A stretch of DNA of 64,000 bases from Chiua virens (GCA_019787685.1 JAHNUO010000013.1:868001-932000), one strand, 5' to 3'; positions 1 to 11,590 are shown, counted from the first letter of the stretch. Notes: a model not told the origin generated them from the sequence alone. Translations and numbers: made by a program.

Positions 1-2956
1 GACTACAGCGGCAAGCAGATGAGTGCCATGCTCAGGATGCTTGATGACGGCAACAAGGGTTCGGGTGGCATAGGAAAATCCAGAGTAATCTTTGGAATCG
101 CCGGTAAGCGTTCTTCCCGCCCATGCTTGGTGTTGATCAAAAACGTGTCGGTGGCAGGTTTCGTCAAGTTTACCGCGGGTTGGTACATGATCGTGATATC
201 CAAGCGTTCCGTTGTCGCCCTTCTTGGTGGTCATTACATTTATCATTGCGAGAGCACCGATATGTTGCCTGTTTGTGCCAGCCATAAGATAGAAAAGCCC
301 GCAGAAGAACAGCGTCTCCTCAACATTTTCAAACAAGTTGACATGTCGAAGAACTTTTACTTCAGGTATTCGTTTCTGCGCAGACAACGACGTAGTGTTT
401 AATGCTCCGACAGCCACTCGTATGACATTACTTCGACGCTTCAAAACAATCTTACAAAACCAGGTCGCTTCCGAAGCTCTTCTTGGCCGTTCAATGATCG
501 TTGCGTCTGGAATTTTCATATGATGTCGCGCCCCTTCACGGATTTGGTCCCACGTGGGGTCCAGGCGTGGCTGATCCCGCTGATCCATGGTCACGTCGAT
601 CAAGCCAGTGCGTGCTATTTATTCCGTCTTCATTATACTTGACATGTAGATTTATCTTTCGTTAGAGTTGAACGTCCTTGGTCGCGTCATTTTCGTCACC
701 TTGATCGCTCGCCGGTCCCGTCACTATGCTGGCGCTAGGTACTTGACAAGAGGAGTCAACGAAGAGGTAATAGTGCTACTTTCTCTTATTTGTTACTCTT
801 CTGCTGCTCATCGACCCCCAAGGGCAATGTCGCGAATGAAGTCGAGACTGAACAAATCGTCTCAGAGGCCTTGACGACACCGTTCTATTTTCCGTTCGAA
901 CGCGGCCGCTCTCGTGGGCCAAGTCCTCGATACACAAGTTATGTCCAAGTACGTTGTAGTTTCTTGTATTTTCCTTCGCTCTCACAGAACCATTGCAGTA
1001 CCGAGGAAGCATCCCCATTTACTGGACACAAGACACTACCACAATGAGCCCTCGTCCTCCGATTGAAAGTTAGTCTAATGATTCATCACTGCTCTCCTTA
1101 TTTATAACATCACTCAGTCAATGTGATTGATCCGTTCTACGCTGCTGCCTCCCGCCACTTCAGTGATCTATTTGCGCGTTACGGTGCTCCAATCTTCGTT
1201 CTCAACCTTATCAAGAGGCGAGAACCTGTTCCCAGGGAGTCCAAGCTTTTGGATGAGTATACGCAGTGCGTAAATTACCTCAACCAATTTCTGCCGGATG
1301 GCAAGAAAATGGTTTATCGTGCGTGGGATATGTCGAGGGCATATAAAGAGTACGCTTGTCTGACATTAACGTATTACTGTTCATTTTTACTTCCTTATTC
1401 TATAGGAAGACGCAGGACGTCATCAGCTACTTGGAAGACATGGCGGAAGAATCAATCCAGATGACGGGCTTTTTCCACACCGGAGCAGAACCGTTTTCTC
1501 ATTCTTTGTCAGGTATATCGTAAGCAACTCTTGCATACCACTCGTCTTTCAGCATCTATTCAACCTTCTATAGGGACAACGATATGTCGTCCTGGAGAAG
1601 TGACATCCTTTTGCAAAACGGAATGTGCCGTACCAACTGTGTGGATTGTCTGGACCGTACGAATGCCGCTCAATTTGTATTCGGCAAGCGAGCTTTTGGT
1701 CATCAACTATATGCACTTGGAGTGGTGGCAAACCCCAACTTGTCGTTCGATTCCGACGCTGTCAACATGTTGACAGAGATGTACCATGATCACGGTGATA
1801 GTGCGCATGTCGCCATAAGGGTCTCTTCGCCTTCAACTTACCTTTTCCACAGCTATTGCTCTTCAGTATACTGGAAGTGCACTTGTCAATCGGGTCGAGA
1901 CTTATCGACGTATGCCCCACTGGAACAGTCACTCTCGTGACATCATCGAGAACATTCGGCGATTTTATACCAATTCTCTACTAGGTTTGTTGCGCGCATT
2001 CTTGACAGGGCCATACTCAGAATGAGTATATGCAGATGCGGATAAGCAAACTGCAATCAACTTGTTCCTCGGTGTTCACGAGCATCATGGGAAAACTGTC
2101 CATCCCCGAGGCGGTTACCAGCAATGGTATCAACCTGGCCACCTGGAAACTGCATACACTCTAGATGACTGTTCACATGCGCTGCACGATTTCGCTGCCC
2201 ATAGGGGTGATTTTTGGTCCGAGTATTATAGACCACTTCTGTTCACTTCGTTGGGTAAGCATTTTGCCTATTGTATGAATACTCTGAAAGCTCCAGGGTA
2301 AGGTTATGTCTGTGTCTTCTGTCGAGGGGGCTGATTGACTTGTGAAATAGGAAGTCTGTGAATGGCAGTGGTTATAGTCCCTTTTTGCCAAGTAATCTCA
2401 ATCCAGTACATCAACCCAGGTATGAATACAACTTACAGTTTTGTTCATGGAATTGACATTTTTAGTAGATTGATGGCAGGTGTTCGAAAGTGGATTGGTA
2501 ATCAAACACCATCTCACAATGAATCTATGAGAAAGTCAATGCATTCAGCAAAAATGGATGCAAGATCTCAGCTCTATAGCAAGACTGATGCCCATGTGCA
2601 GTCTACTGGAGTACTGGCAAGTCAGCTTCTTGACCCCAAGGTACCACAAGAGGAGTTGTTAGAGTATCACAGGTAAGTGTTATGAAGGAGTGCTTGATTT
2701 ATTTGATGATTTTTATAGGTATATTGATGATGATCAACTCATCCATGATGCCATGCAGGGTGATGCAGAGCTGACTGATCAGTTGCTGTACATGAAGCAT
2801 GTTGAGAAGAGTACTGGAAGAGAGGAGTCACTTTTAATTGATGGAATTGTGGAGTTGTATGAAGGGTACATGCTTTCAGTGACAGATAGCCAAATCTCAG
2901 CACCCACTGATGTGTATAGCTATGTAAAATGGCTTATGGAAGGGGCAATGATATAG
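1..2956 (+). CDS. FIG4: FIG4-type SAC-domain polyphosphoinositide phosphatase (5' end outside window)
   Basis: Product of the FIG4 family, which removes the 5-phosphate of PI(3,5)P2 at the vacuole/endosome membrane in complex with Vac14 and the Fab1 kinase (family knowledge). Thirteen exons can be joined by GT..AG introns of 45-60 nt: 1-365, 414-607, 666-766, 823-948, 999-1068, 1118-1349, 1406-1519, 1574-1800, 1853-1984, 2036-2297, 2351-2419, 2466-2672 and 2719-2956 (stop TAG). Seen in sequence: [19 protein letters not shown], the NEVETEQIV segment, and the catalytic CX5R motif in [12 protein letters not shown] (exon 8), then [15 protein letters not shown] typical of FIG4. The C-terminal exons encode GVRKW and [12 protein letters not shown] segments. 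The first exons are CpG-rich, while exons 11-13 are almost CpG-free although still open. No break was seen, so it is probably functional. The splice sites are my own assignment. Confidence 0.88.
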
Positions 2957-3501
2957 TTCATATGTTTTGAAACAATATTAAAGGTAGTTTAAGCAACCTC
3001 ATAGTCTACTGTGAATGAGTGTGCCAAGATGTGAAGCCAGCAACTGTCAAAACTGGGTCAACTCTGAGTCAACTCTGCTCAAGGTCCAGTGTGATCACAC
3101 TCAGACTCAAGGGGTTTAGGACTTTAGCTTCAATGACTCAAGACAGAGCATTGTGCCTCTGGTTGATGTGTCCCAGTATTTCAGAGGGCCACTGGCAGAG
3201 ATCAAGGAACAATAGGCTGAGTAGTAAGAACCAAGTAAGATGGAACTTGGGGAAGTACAGAGAGCAGAATGGGGTTGTGTTCAGATTGTGTTCCTCCAGA
3301 GTGAACTCTGGAAATAGGGGCTTCTGGAGTTCTGGAGTTCGGATAGGACATTCAGTTCAGCTTATATGCTGCTCCCTTACTAGTGTTGTGTCCTGGATTT
3401 AGGAATGGAGTTCAGAGGAGTTCAAAGGAGTTTGAAGGACAAATGAGGGAGTTCAGGATGGACAAGGGAAGTTGCCAGGATCTTCAGGAGTTCAGAGATC
3501 A
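2957..3501. other. FIG4 3' flank, no gene seen
   Basis: Downstream of the FIG4 stop. AT-rich and nearly CpG-free, with scattered GGAGTTC/GAGTTCAG words in its second half that resemble decayed family-F LTR or gag text. No supported ORF. Confidence 0.5.
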
Positions 3502-4343
3502 TGTTAGAGACTGTGCGACTCGGAGGTAGCCAACTCCGGATCTCCGGAGTTGTAATGTCAGATGGGACTTGGCTTCACCGTATGTGGTGTGCCCTTGTCA
3601 CAGTCTGTCCCTATATTTCAGACGTGCGGAGAACAGAGGTAGATATATGACTCAACACATAAAGTGGAGTCAAGCGGAGTAAAGACTGTCAAGGTCTTAT
3701 GGAGTGTTCGGAGTGAGTCGTACAAATAAACTAATATTCAGACTAAGGGTACACAGTCGGGGTACTACAGTTTATATACTTGGAGTGGAATGGAGATTAG
3801 TAACGGAGTTGGTAAGAACTGAGTAAGATGGAAGATCAGGAAACTACATAGCCGGAGGTAAGTCGGGTACTGAGAAAGCCGGAGCTGTGCTCATAAGCAA
3901 GACACAGGTTATGTACTAAAATAAAAGAGGAAACATATATATGTAACGGAGGTCCGGGGTCGTGGAGTTGCGTCCTGAGGGAGATTGACCTGGAGTTATC
4001 GTCTAAGAGAAATGGAGTTATAGTATATACTTGGAGAAAACATAATGATTAGTCATGGAGCAAGGAGATGAGTAATATGGAGAAATGGAGAATGACTAAT
4101 TCTGAGTAAGATGGGAGATCGGGAAACAAGATAACTGGAGGTAAGTTGGGTACTGAGAAAGCTGGAGCTGTGCTTGTAAGCGAGACACAGATTATGTACT
4201 AAAACAAAAGAGGAAACATATATACATAACAGAGGTCCAGGGTCATAGAGTTGTGTCCTGAGGTAGATTGACCTAGAGTTACATATCGTCTAAGAGAAAC
4301 GGAGTTATATCCAGAGGAACAGAGAATGGAGCGGTATATGACA
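3502..4343 (-). repeat. Chimeric family-F LTR, reverse orientation
   Basis: Begins TGTTAGAGAC and ends TATATGACA, the reverse complements of the family-F LTR ends (TGTCATATAC..GTCTCTAACA). About 840 bp against 555-587 bp for other copies. Around 4018-4020 the text returns to an internal LTR position, so the middle (about 320 bp, including TACTGAGAAAGC) is present twice in two subtype versions. It looks like a fusion of two LTRs or an internal duplication. It abuts family-F gag in opposite orientation, and no TSD is visible. Confidence 0.75.
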
Positions 4344-6855
4344 CAAAGTCACATTTGCACTGTCTTATCTGACAGGAATTGCACTTGAGTAGTTCAAACC
4401 TGACCTCCTTGAATCTGACCCCTCTATCTTCTATTCCCTCTGGAAAGATCACTACACCAACTTCATCCTGGAACTCCAGATGAACTTTAGTCCACATGAT
4501 CTGGTCAGAGATACAGAGTATGAACTCCAAGATCTATCCATGAGTAATGAATGAAGAATTAACAAATATGTAGTTGAGTTTAACTGCTTAGCTACTCAAG
4601 TCTGTGGTTATGGGGAAGGTGCTCTCCATACCCATTTCTACAATGGTCTGTCAAACTGCATCAAAGATGAAATCTCTCATGTAGGCAAACCCCCAGACTC
4701 TCTGAAATGTGTTACATGGCACAAGCTATCAATGCTTGCCATTGGGAGTGCAACTTCAAGATTAATTGTGCCTCCACACAACCCTCTAGAAACTCCACAC
4801 CCACACCACCTCCTATCTCCAAATCCAACCAAGAATATGACTCCAATGACTCCATTGAATCTACCTCCACACACCAAGAACCTGAATCACCACTTGGTGA
4901 AGACAGTAAACCCACCTCTGTTAAACATCAAAGACATTTTGATCTCTTCCTATGCATGTTCTGTGGCCTCCCAGGACATAAGGCTAAGGACTGCCCAAGC
5001 CCACTTCTCACTCTGTGAAACCCTGTGCTACACAAGCAACTCCAGCATCCTCCTGCAAGGACACTGACTAAACATCCAACCCCTGACTCTATGTATTATG
5101 AAGGAGTATTACTTTCTACTGCACAACAAGGAGTATATTCAGAATTAGTGTTTTAAGGTCCAGTTGCAGGACCAGTCAAAAACTGCAACTGGACTGAACT
5201 GGTCCACTTAGGACTGGTCCAGGGTAATCCTGGTCTTGGCACTTGAGAAAAAGAAGTGGTCCTGGTCTTTTAAAAATTGAGAACAATGAAAAGACCAGTA
5301 TTGGCCCTGGATCCCCCCATTTGGGCCTACATTCCATAAGTTTTGCAGTATTTTAGGTAATTATTTGGAATTTCTACAATCAAAATTGAGTTTGTACCCC
5401 CTATATATGACATCCAACCTGGAAATGGCTATAGCTTGACCATGTATGAACCGATTCTCACGCTTATTAGACCCACAGCACGCCAGGGGTCTACTCTACA
5501 TTACATACACTGATGACAAAGCATGAATCATGCAAACATACCCATCTCGATTGTGATCTCTATTGCAAATGAGCAGATAACCCTTGTAGATAACATGTGA
5601 TGCGAAAATGATGATATCTTGGTCATTTCTGGACCAATTCCCACAAACATTGGATGCCCAGAAAGGAAAGAATCTAATATAAATTTGGTACACTAATGAC
5701 TAAGCTGGTCTTTGCAAAAGACTGGTCCAAACCAGTCCTAAAAAAGTTGTTAAAGTTGTTAGGACTGGTTTTTTGTGGTTTTGGTCTGGTTCTCCTGCTT
5801 TTGGAAGCTTACTAAGACTGGTCTTGGTCCAGTTGCCTCATTTGGACCATGGAAAACCGGACCGGACTGGACTTTAAAACACTATTCAGAATCAACACAT
5901 CCAGTCTTTTTGACACTCTGGACCTCATGAAATTTAGTTTATGTAGTCACCTCATTTCTTCTTTTCATCTCAAGAGAGTTTGAAGACAAGATTCTTCACC
6001 TTGATACTCTACCCCCCCATTCCCCAGAACTCCATTCACTCCAACTCTCATCTCCATTACCCTAACCTCCTCATGAATCTCCTTTGACCTTACTCTATGA
6101 TTACTCCAACCACACTCTGTGCACCTCCATTGGGTCCTCCTGTTCTCTTGACTCTTGGATACCACTAATCTACTCACTAACACTCCATTGAGTGATGAGT
6201 TATAAACAGTACCTTGTTTTGTTCACTTGAACATGGACACCAACACACATGAGCTCAACTCCATACCTTCGGGTGTTTCTTCTGGTAACTCTGGCTACTA
6301 CTCCAATCCTCTAGGTTACTCCAGTCATCCTTCCTCTTTGCTTGACATTGAAGACTCCATGGGACCTTATACACTGTTCTTTCCTGAACTACTTTGAAAG
6401 GCACTCACTCACTCCCTCCTCCATTGTACCCTGAGCCTCCTCTGTCCACCTCCATTGCTAGACACTGGAACATCTAGCCTAAGAGAGAGATAAGGACCTT
6501 TATCCCTTATCCCTCCATCTCCGATCACTTCGTTTTCCTCCTAGAATTGTATCATTGTTACTTTTGCAACTTCATAAGTACATTCTACTCTTCCTCTCCA
6601 TTCTCCAAGTCATTTATCTCTACCTCCATACCCATCTCTGTGAGCTCCTGTTCACCCACCTCCACCTCCACCTCCTTCTACTCCTCTAACTCCACTTTGC
6701 ATACCTCCTCCACCTTCAGCTCCATGAACCTCACTAGTAAAGCATTCTGGTAATCCAGATGCTGATTTTGCAATCTCATTGCCCACTTGGAAATCCCTCA
6801 TGGCCTCTATTATCTGCTTCACAACTCCCACCCATGACTTTACCACCTGCACATA
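4344..6855 (+). pseudogene. Relic family-F element F2: gag 3' half, spacer ORF, antisense-gene remnant
   Basis: Colinear with element F from about 53275 onward: gag from CAAAGTCACATTTGCACTG, the CCHC knuckle near 4950-4995 (CMFCGLPGHKAKDC), the post-gag spacer, the small MDTNTHELNS-type ORF near 6232, and, on the minus strand near 6560-6853, the coiled-coil end of the antisense zinc-cluster gene. Most CpGs of F are TG or CA here, and stops and frameshifts abound. A hAT MITE (5146-5884) interrupts it. As in F, no pol lies between gag and the antisense gene, so the missing pol is a family trait and not a local deletion. Confidence 0.8.
5146..5884. mobile_element. Non-autonomous hAT-type MITE with 8-bp TSD
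   Basis: Inverted ends TAGTGTTTTAAGGTCCAGT and, at the right end read in reverse, TAGTGTTTTAAAGTCCAGT: 18 of 19 bases agree. It is flanked on both sides by TTCAGAAT (5138-5145 and 5885-5892), and family-F sequence resumes correctly across it. The 739-bp interior has many ACTGGTCC/GGTCCAGT words in both orientations near the ends, as expected of subterminal transposase-binding repeats, and no transposase. TIR sequence and an 8-bp TSD fit the hAT superfamily. Confidence 0.85.
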
Positions 6856-7236
6856 GTGTTGGAGTAGAATCGTTTGCTACTGCTTCACTACTTACCTAAT
6901 ACTTAGTTTATCTCATAGCCTTTTGCATTAGTATACCTTGTTCATTATCACAAATAACATCTGTCACTTTGTCATGCCTCATCAGCCAGTTGCATCCACA
7001 GCATATGACTTTTCAACATAATGGACAAGACCCTGCATTACCAGGGTATCCATAAATTCAGTAACTGCATAACAGGCTGTGTGAGCATGCTGTTGACTGA
7101 TTGGCCATGTCACAGGTGCTGCAATCTTGTTTCTGTTGACCGACAGACTGTGTCACAGACTCGAGGAGGTTGTGTTTTCATTGCTAGGACCTGGAGTAGG
7201 TGCTCCAACCCACATATGTATATCCACATTTTTCCA
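6856..7236. other. Decayed repeat, no gene seen
   Basis: AT-rich stretch preceding the Copia-like gag; it may be its leader or LTR remnant. It holds one copy (6988-7018) of a 31-bp word that recurs at 9514-9544. Confidence 0.35.
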
Positions 7237-8093
7237 ATGCTACATCCACTTTCACCAATCATACTTTTGTCAATCACATCATCTATTCTCAATGTCACCA
7301 TGATGCCACATCTCAACAAGACCAACTACCTCACTTGGCACATTTGTATGTGTGTGTTGCTCATCCGTGCCAATCTCTCTCACCAGCCTAAGGCTGCCAC
7401 TGACATCACACTGTATGTCAATGACAGTAAGATCATCCATGTACAAGGTAATGATCCCAAAGTCATCTTGGATGCACTTGCTAGTGTCCATCACACTTGT
7501 AGCCTCTCTACTCAGCTTGCAGCTAGGCAGAAGTTCTCATGCATGGAGAAACACCTTGAGCAGACCATTACATCATGAATTGGCAATGTAAAGGCTCAAG
7601 CACACTGAAACAACCTAGAACAACCTAGACTGTTAAAGTAGTAGTGGTTGGATGAAGAGGGGATTTAGTCCAGTGAAGAGGCGAAAACTCCAAGGTCAGT
7701 GAATATTTCAACCTTTCCCAAGGATTGGGGTTTTCCTTGTAATGCGGCAATAGCACTGCTCATTTGTGATATGATAAATATAGCCAATAGGAGTCTATCC
7801 TTATTGGATTCTTGTGGGTTGTTCATGACCGAAGTTGCATCAGCAATATCTTGTGTAGACATATTTACCAAGTGTCAGTTACTGGTTCTGGTGCTCCCCA
7901 AGCGTTTCCCGGTCTCCCTTGTTGTAGCCGTCTTACCTCTATTAAGAGTAGCACCCCAAGTAAGTCACAGACTCTGAACGGAAGATTTTATCTGCTTCAA
8001 ATAAGCCGCTTGAGACCTAAGGTCCATATAGCACACCAACCGATAGTGCACCCTTGTCACTCATTGTCCTCTTAACTGAGATCACAAAAAATA

Positions 8094-8366
8094 GTGACTC
8101 CCTTGTCATTACCACTCTCAATCATTGCCGCTGCTCAAGAAGCATTTCCTGGTCTCAAAGACCAACCATACGTACTTGACACCACCTATCTCACTGAGGT
8201 AGTTGCCCTAGAGGATCTTGATCCCAAGGACAGGACAGATACAAAGATCTTCCATGCCTTACTAGGCCACTTTATAGGAGACACCTCATCCCTATTGGAC
8301 TATGACTCTTCCTGGTCTGACAGCCCGAACCTCCACTATCCAACTTCGGAACCAGATATCAAATGA
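8094..8366 (+). pseudogene. Truncated ORF1 (pre-gag acidic protein) of the foldback element
   Basis: Homologous to ORF1 of element G (40805-41371): shares LPLSIIAAAQEAFP, EVVALEDLDP, DRTDTKIFHALLGHF and the DYDSSWSDSPNLHYPT region. It stops early at 8364-8366. Downstream, to 8669, the old frame is still recognisable (SEESLGDP-like text near 8455) with breaks. Confidence 0.75.
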
Positions 8367-8680
8367 GAGCCATCTCTGCTCTATGTCCCTCTTCCTTTTA
8401 TAAAAAGAGAAGAATCCTCCCCGCTCCCGGAACTAACACTGAGTAGAGCACCCTCTGAGGAAAGTTTAGGAGATCCTAACAATTGGCTCCCACCCAGAGA
8501 GATTGAGAGAATAGCCAATAGAACAGCTTTGCAGAAAAGAAGAGCAGAAAGACGATACAGGGCAAATCTAGTCCCCTCTCACATCCACCCTTACTCACAA
8601 TACGATATTTTTGAATTCCCATCTTTACGTCCTAGAAACACTCTCAGGACCCCTTCCAAATACCTTTAAATAAACCTTTT

Positions 8681-8926
8681 ATGTCTTGGGAACTTGTTGC
8701 AATCGCATTAATAATCTCCTGCACTCTCACCACATACTTTTTTGGATACATTGCCTTCTACCTTACAAACAAGGTACAAGAATCTCAGCAACTGATCTAC
8801 GTCTCTATCAAACAAAGAGACTACCCTTTCACAGTAACCTTTGGTCTCTTCTCACCCTACAAAGAATACAGAACAGCCACCACTAATGCTTGGGGAGCAC
8901 CAGAACCAGTAACTGACACTTGGTAA
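8681..8926 (+). CDS. Small single-pass membrane protein (ORF2), copy in the foldback element
   Basis: 81 aa. One strongly hydrophobic segment of about 20 residues near the N-terminus (VAIALIISCTLTTYFFGYIA), then a polar tail containing FTVTFGLFSPYKEY and ending in NAWGAPEPVTDTW. It corresponds residue for residue to ORF2 of A and G (FALYAPYxQQ and AGPWNAPVNAG in those copies). The stop codon lies two nt before the gag ATG at 8939. Function unknown. It is conserved although the rest of the element is decayed. Confidence 0.7.
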   Translation: MSWELVAIALIISCTLTTYFFGYIAFYLTNKVQESQQLIYVSIKQRDYPFTVTFGLFSPYKEYRTATTNAWGAPEPVTDTW

Positions 8927-8938
8927 ATATGTCCATGC

Positions 8939-9123
8939 AAGATATCACTGATGCAACTTCGGTCATGAACAACCCACAAGAATCCAATAAGGATAGACTC
9001 CTATTGGCTATATTTATCATATCACAAATGAGCAGTGCTATTGCTGCATTACAAGGAAATCCCCAATCCTTGGGAAAGGTTGAAATATTCGCTGACCTTG
9101 GAGTTTTTGCCTCTTCACTTGAC
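8939..9123 (+). pseudogene. Gag N-terminal fragment fused to LTR U5
   Basis: Begins ATGTCCATGC. Shows the SQMSSAIAALQG and GKVEIFADLG words matching the Gag start of G (IGALEGQL, SKVEIFADPG). After about 60 residues the sequence passes into LTR U5 (CTTGGAGTTTTTGCCTC), with a short microhomology at the join. Confidence 0.72.
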
Positions 9124-9560
9124 TGAATCCCCTCTTCATCCAACCACTACTACTTTAACAGTCTAGGTTGTTCTAGGTTGTTTTATACACCTTATGAACA
9201 ACATTGGGATTGAGCTCCCAGATCTCCTTACCATCATTGTCCTCACTTCCAGTCTTTCCCCTGAGTATGACTCTGTTGTTGTTGCCCTCAATGCTGTCAA
9301 ACCTGATGAGCTTACACTTGAACTTATCATCTCTTGTCTGCTCAACGAAGAAAAGCACCATCTCAGTTGTAAACAGCTCAATGATTACAAAGCAGCACTT
9401 ATCAAGGGTGACTCTGAAAACTCGGACACTGCTTTCACTGCTTGTTCTCAGGCCAATATTACCTGCTTCAAATGTGGGAAGAAGGGCCATTATGCTACAG
9501 ACTGTTCACAGCTAGTTGCATCCATGGCATATGACTTTTCAACACATAGGCCTCTGGGAG

Positions 9561-10423
9561 AAATGAGACCTGAGTCCTGCTTGGACCAGCCAATGATGAC
9601 TCAGTTCTCACCTTTTTCGACTTCTGCACCTCCTCTTTGTTCTCCACCTGTTTCCTCCAGTGCTATAACTCTGGAGATCTAGAGTTGGCAACCTCAGAGT
9701 TGCATGGTCTCTAACATACTGGCAGTAACAACAGATGATGCTATAATGAGTCTACTCAGGCTTGAAGGTGTTACTCCTGGTAATCCTTCATTTTCTAGTC
9801 CCCAAGATGGCTGTTCAGAGCAAAACTTGTCATTATGATATGCCCTCTTGTGTAGATTAGATGAGGTTTCTGTTGCATTTTGAGATACTATGTATTACAT
9901 GTTTACCTGTGATGTAATTTGAGCTTCAAGTGGTCTCATAATTTATACTTTGCTTGGTCTTATGAACTCCTGACTCAGTGTCACTCACCACACCCACTAT
10001 TACTCACTTTTGCAACACACCTTGCACTGCTGTACTATGGCTTTGGGTTTTAAGCACTCACTTGATGAATAGCAACCTCTTAAGCCACTGAGGTTCTCCT
10101 TCTTATTTCTTGGGCCCCATAGAGATCACTGGCTGATGTGTTCTCATTGACAAGTTACCTGATACTACAAAAGATCTTCTAGAGTTGTCCAACCCTGCTC
10201 CAATGCAATGGTCAAAGCAAAAGAATGCTGGTCAAGGTGAATATTATTCTCAGCTAGAAAGGGTTAGTGCTGTCATTGAGACACCACACCAGCCACCCAG
10301 GTGGCATCTTGACTTGCCTAATGATGAGCCTGTCAATCCCATGGCTCCAACACCTCATCCTCAGATGAAAGCCTCTTGCCATTCTGTTTTGTCTTGTTGT
10401 GGATAAAAATTTAATTTGCATTC
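9561..10423. other. Decayed repeats with one family-F LTR end fragment
   Basis: At about 9663-9715 the sequence matches the last 50 bp of the family-F LTR (AACTCTGGAGATCTAGAGTT, then GGTCTCTAACA). The remainder, including an open stretch at 10185-10406, shows no recognisable protein family. Confidence 0.5.
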
Positions 10424-11590
10424 ATGAATACTTGGACCTCAGTAGCTCCACCAGCTCACTTCATTCCCATGGTACCAAGGTTCTTAATCTCAAAGCCTGC
10501 CCTACCTAATAGTTGTTTTGGCTATCAGCTGAAGCTACCTGCTCCAATGTTTGTTGGTTCCCAGTTGATCCAAGACTTCAAAGAAAATTGCATTGGCAGA
10601 CAAACAACTCACTCAATGATAGGTGCCAAAGAGAAGGCCTCCACTATTTGTATGAAGACCCAGGTACAGGCTCCATACTCAGTTTCAGGTCCTAACCTTC
10701 TCCCTTCCCTCATTGGAATACCTTCTCATTCTTCAACCTCAAAATCAAACCCTATAGGTATTCCTTGTGAACCATTACTGCCACATGGGCATACTGCTCA
10801 GATTTTCCAATCAGCATTCAGGAAAACTTGCCATGCTCAGGTGCCTGCATTCAATAACTTCTTCTCTTCTCTGTCTTTGCTTGAAGAGGACTCAGAAGGC
10901 AGCACAGGTGTGGTACAAAGAGGACTCTCAGATATCAAGGAACAGGGCAAAACTTGTTACAAAACTGATTTTCACTATCCCTTCTATCTTGGTAACTTCC
11001 ATGATACTCTCAATATCTCTTATCTTATCAATATCATTTTCCCCTTATCTTATCTGGTCATGTGACTTGACATCATATTCTAGACCATCTCTATGCTTAT
11101 CATGAGATATAGATCTTCTATTCTTTACTCTTCTATTTGGTCTGATCTTATCTCACTATAGATCTTGATGATCTCCCCTATGTGGTTGCTCCTATCTCTA
11201 ACCTTCCATTGCACCACATCACATTTAATATCCATAACATCCATTTAGTATCATGCTTCCATTCTTAGGCTATGCTGCCACATCTCACTATTACAGCATG
11301 CTCTGTATCATGTAGCTGATACATTGCACTTATACATATTATAGCTTACCTACACTCTCTCCTCATCCAGTAGTGTACAGCCACTCATGTATAGTATATA
11401 AGTAGTCACTGTTGGACCTTATGTCCTCCAGTTCTTTTATTCTAAGTGTCTTATCACCTTATGATCTCTGCCCAATAACTCTTTAATTACTCACAACTTA
11501 GCCAAGATAAACCAGTGTCCTTTAGACATCAAAACCAGTACTTAAGCCTTATCTTCAGATACCACCTACCAAGAGCTACTCTCAATCCAC
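10424..11590. other. Unrecognised AT-rich stretch, open frame 10424-11065; possible LTR remnant
   Basis: A 213-codon open frame (10424-11065, +) has no motif I recognise and a composition like its non-coding surroundings, so I do not call it a gene. Around 11340-11480 a TAGTGTACAGCCACTCATGTA word followed by TATATAAG resembles 51945-52015 (TAGTGTACAGCCACACATGTA), suggesting two relics of one LTR family. Confidence 0.35.

Larger units (their letters stand above)
7606..9185 (+). mobile_element. Inverted-repeat (foldback) derivative of family A/G with U5 ends on both sides
   Basis: Arms 7606-7903 and 8888-9185 are inverted copies of equal length (298 bp) with only scattered differences. Both outer ends are the 3' (U5) end of the family A/G LTR: TGAAACAACC at left and AACAGTCTAGG..TTGTTTTA at right. 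Flanks CACAC (7601-7605) and TACAC (9186-9190) look like a 5-bp TSD with one C-to-T change. The unique 984-bp middle carries the A/G leader, the pre-gag ORFs and the gag start. In the right arm gag joins the LTR at CTTGGAG, the base right after the 11-nt self-primer. Confidence 0.85.
7237..9560 (+). pseudogene. Copia (Ty1)-type gag, split by an insertion at 7606-9185
   Basis: Two halves of one UBN2-type Gag: 7237-7605 (includes MPHLNKTNYLTWH) and 9186-9560 (ELPDLLTIIVLTSSL, then a CCHC knuckle CFKCGKKGHYATDC near 9463-9504). Removing the 7606-9185 insertion and one copy of its target duplication rejoins the halves in frame. No protease, integrase or RT of this element is recognisable downstream. 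The gag is nearly free of CpG and otherwise well preserved. The family is recognised from the spacing of conserved words and the knuckle; the start codon is uncertain. Confidence 0.78.

Noticed and set aside
2400..2480. Frameshift in the FIG4 3' part
   Set aside because: A 46-nt GTATGA..TTTTAG intron (2420-2465) restores the frame, so no lesion is needed.
3502..4343. Two adjacent complete F LTRs
   Set aside because: Only one start and one end are present; the middle is doubled, so it is a chimera or internal duplication.
10424..11065. 213-codon ORF as a host gene
   Set aside because: No recognisable motif, composition like the surrounding decayed repeats, no intron or conserved copy in the window.
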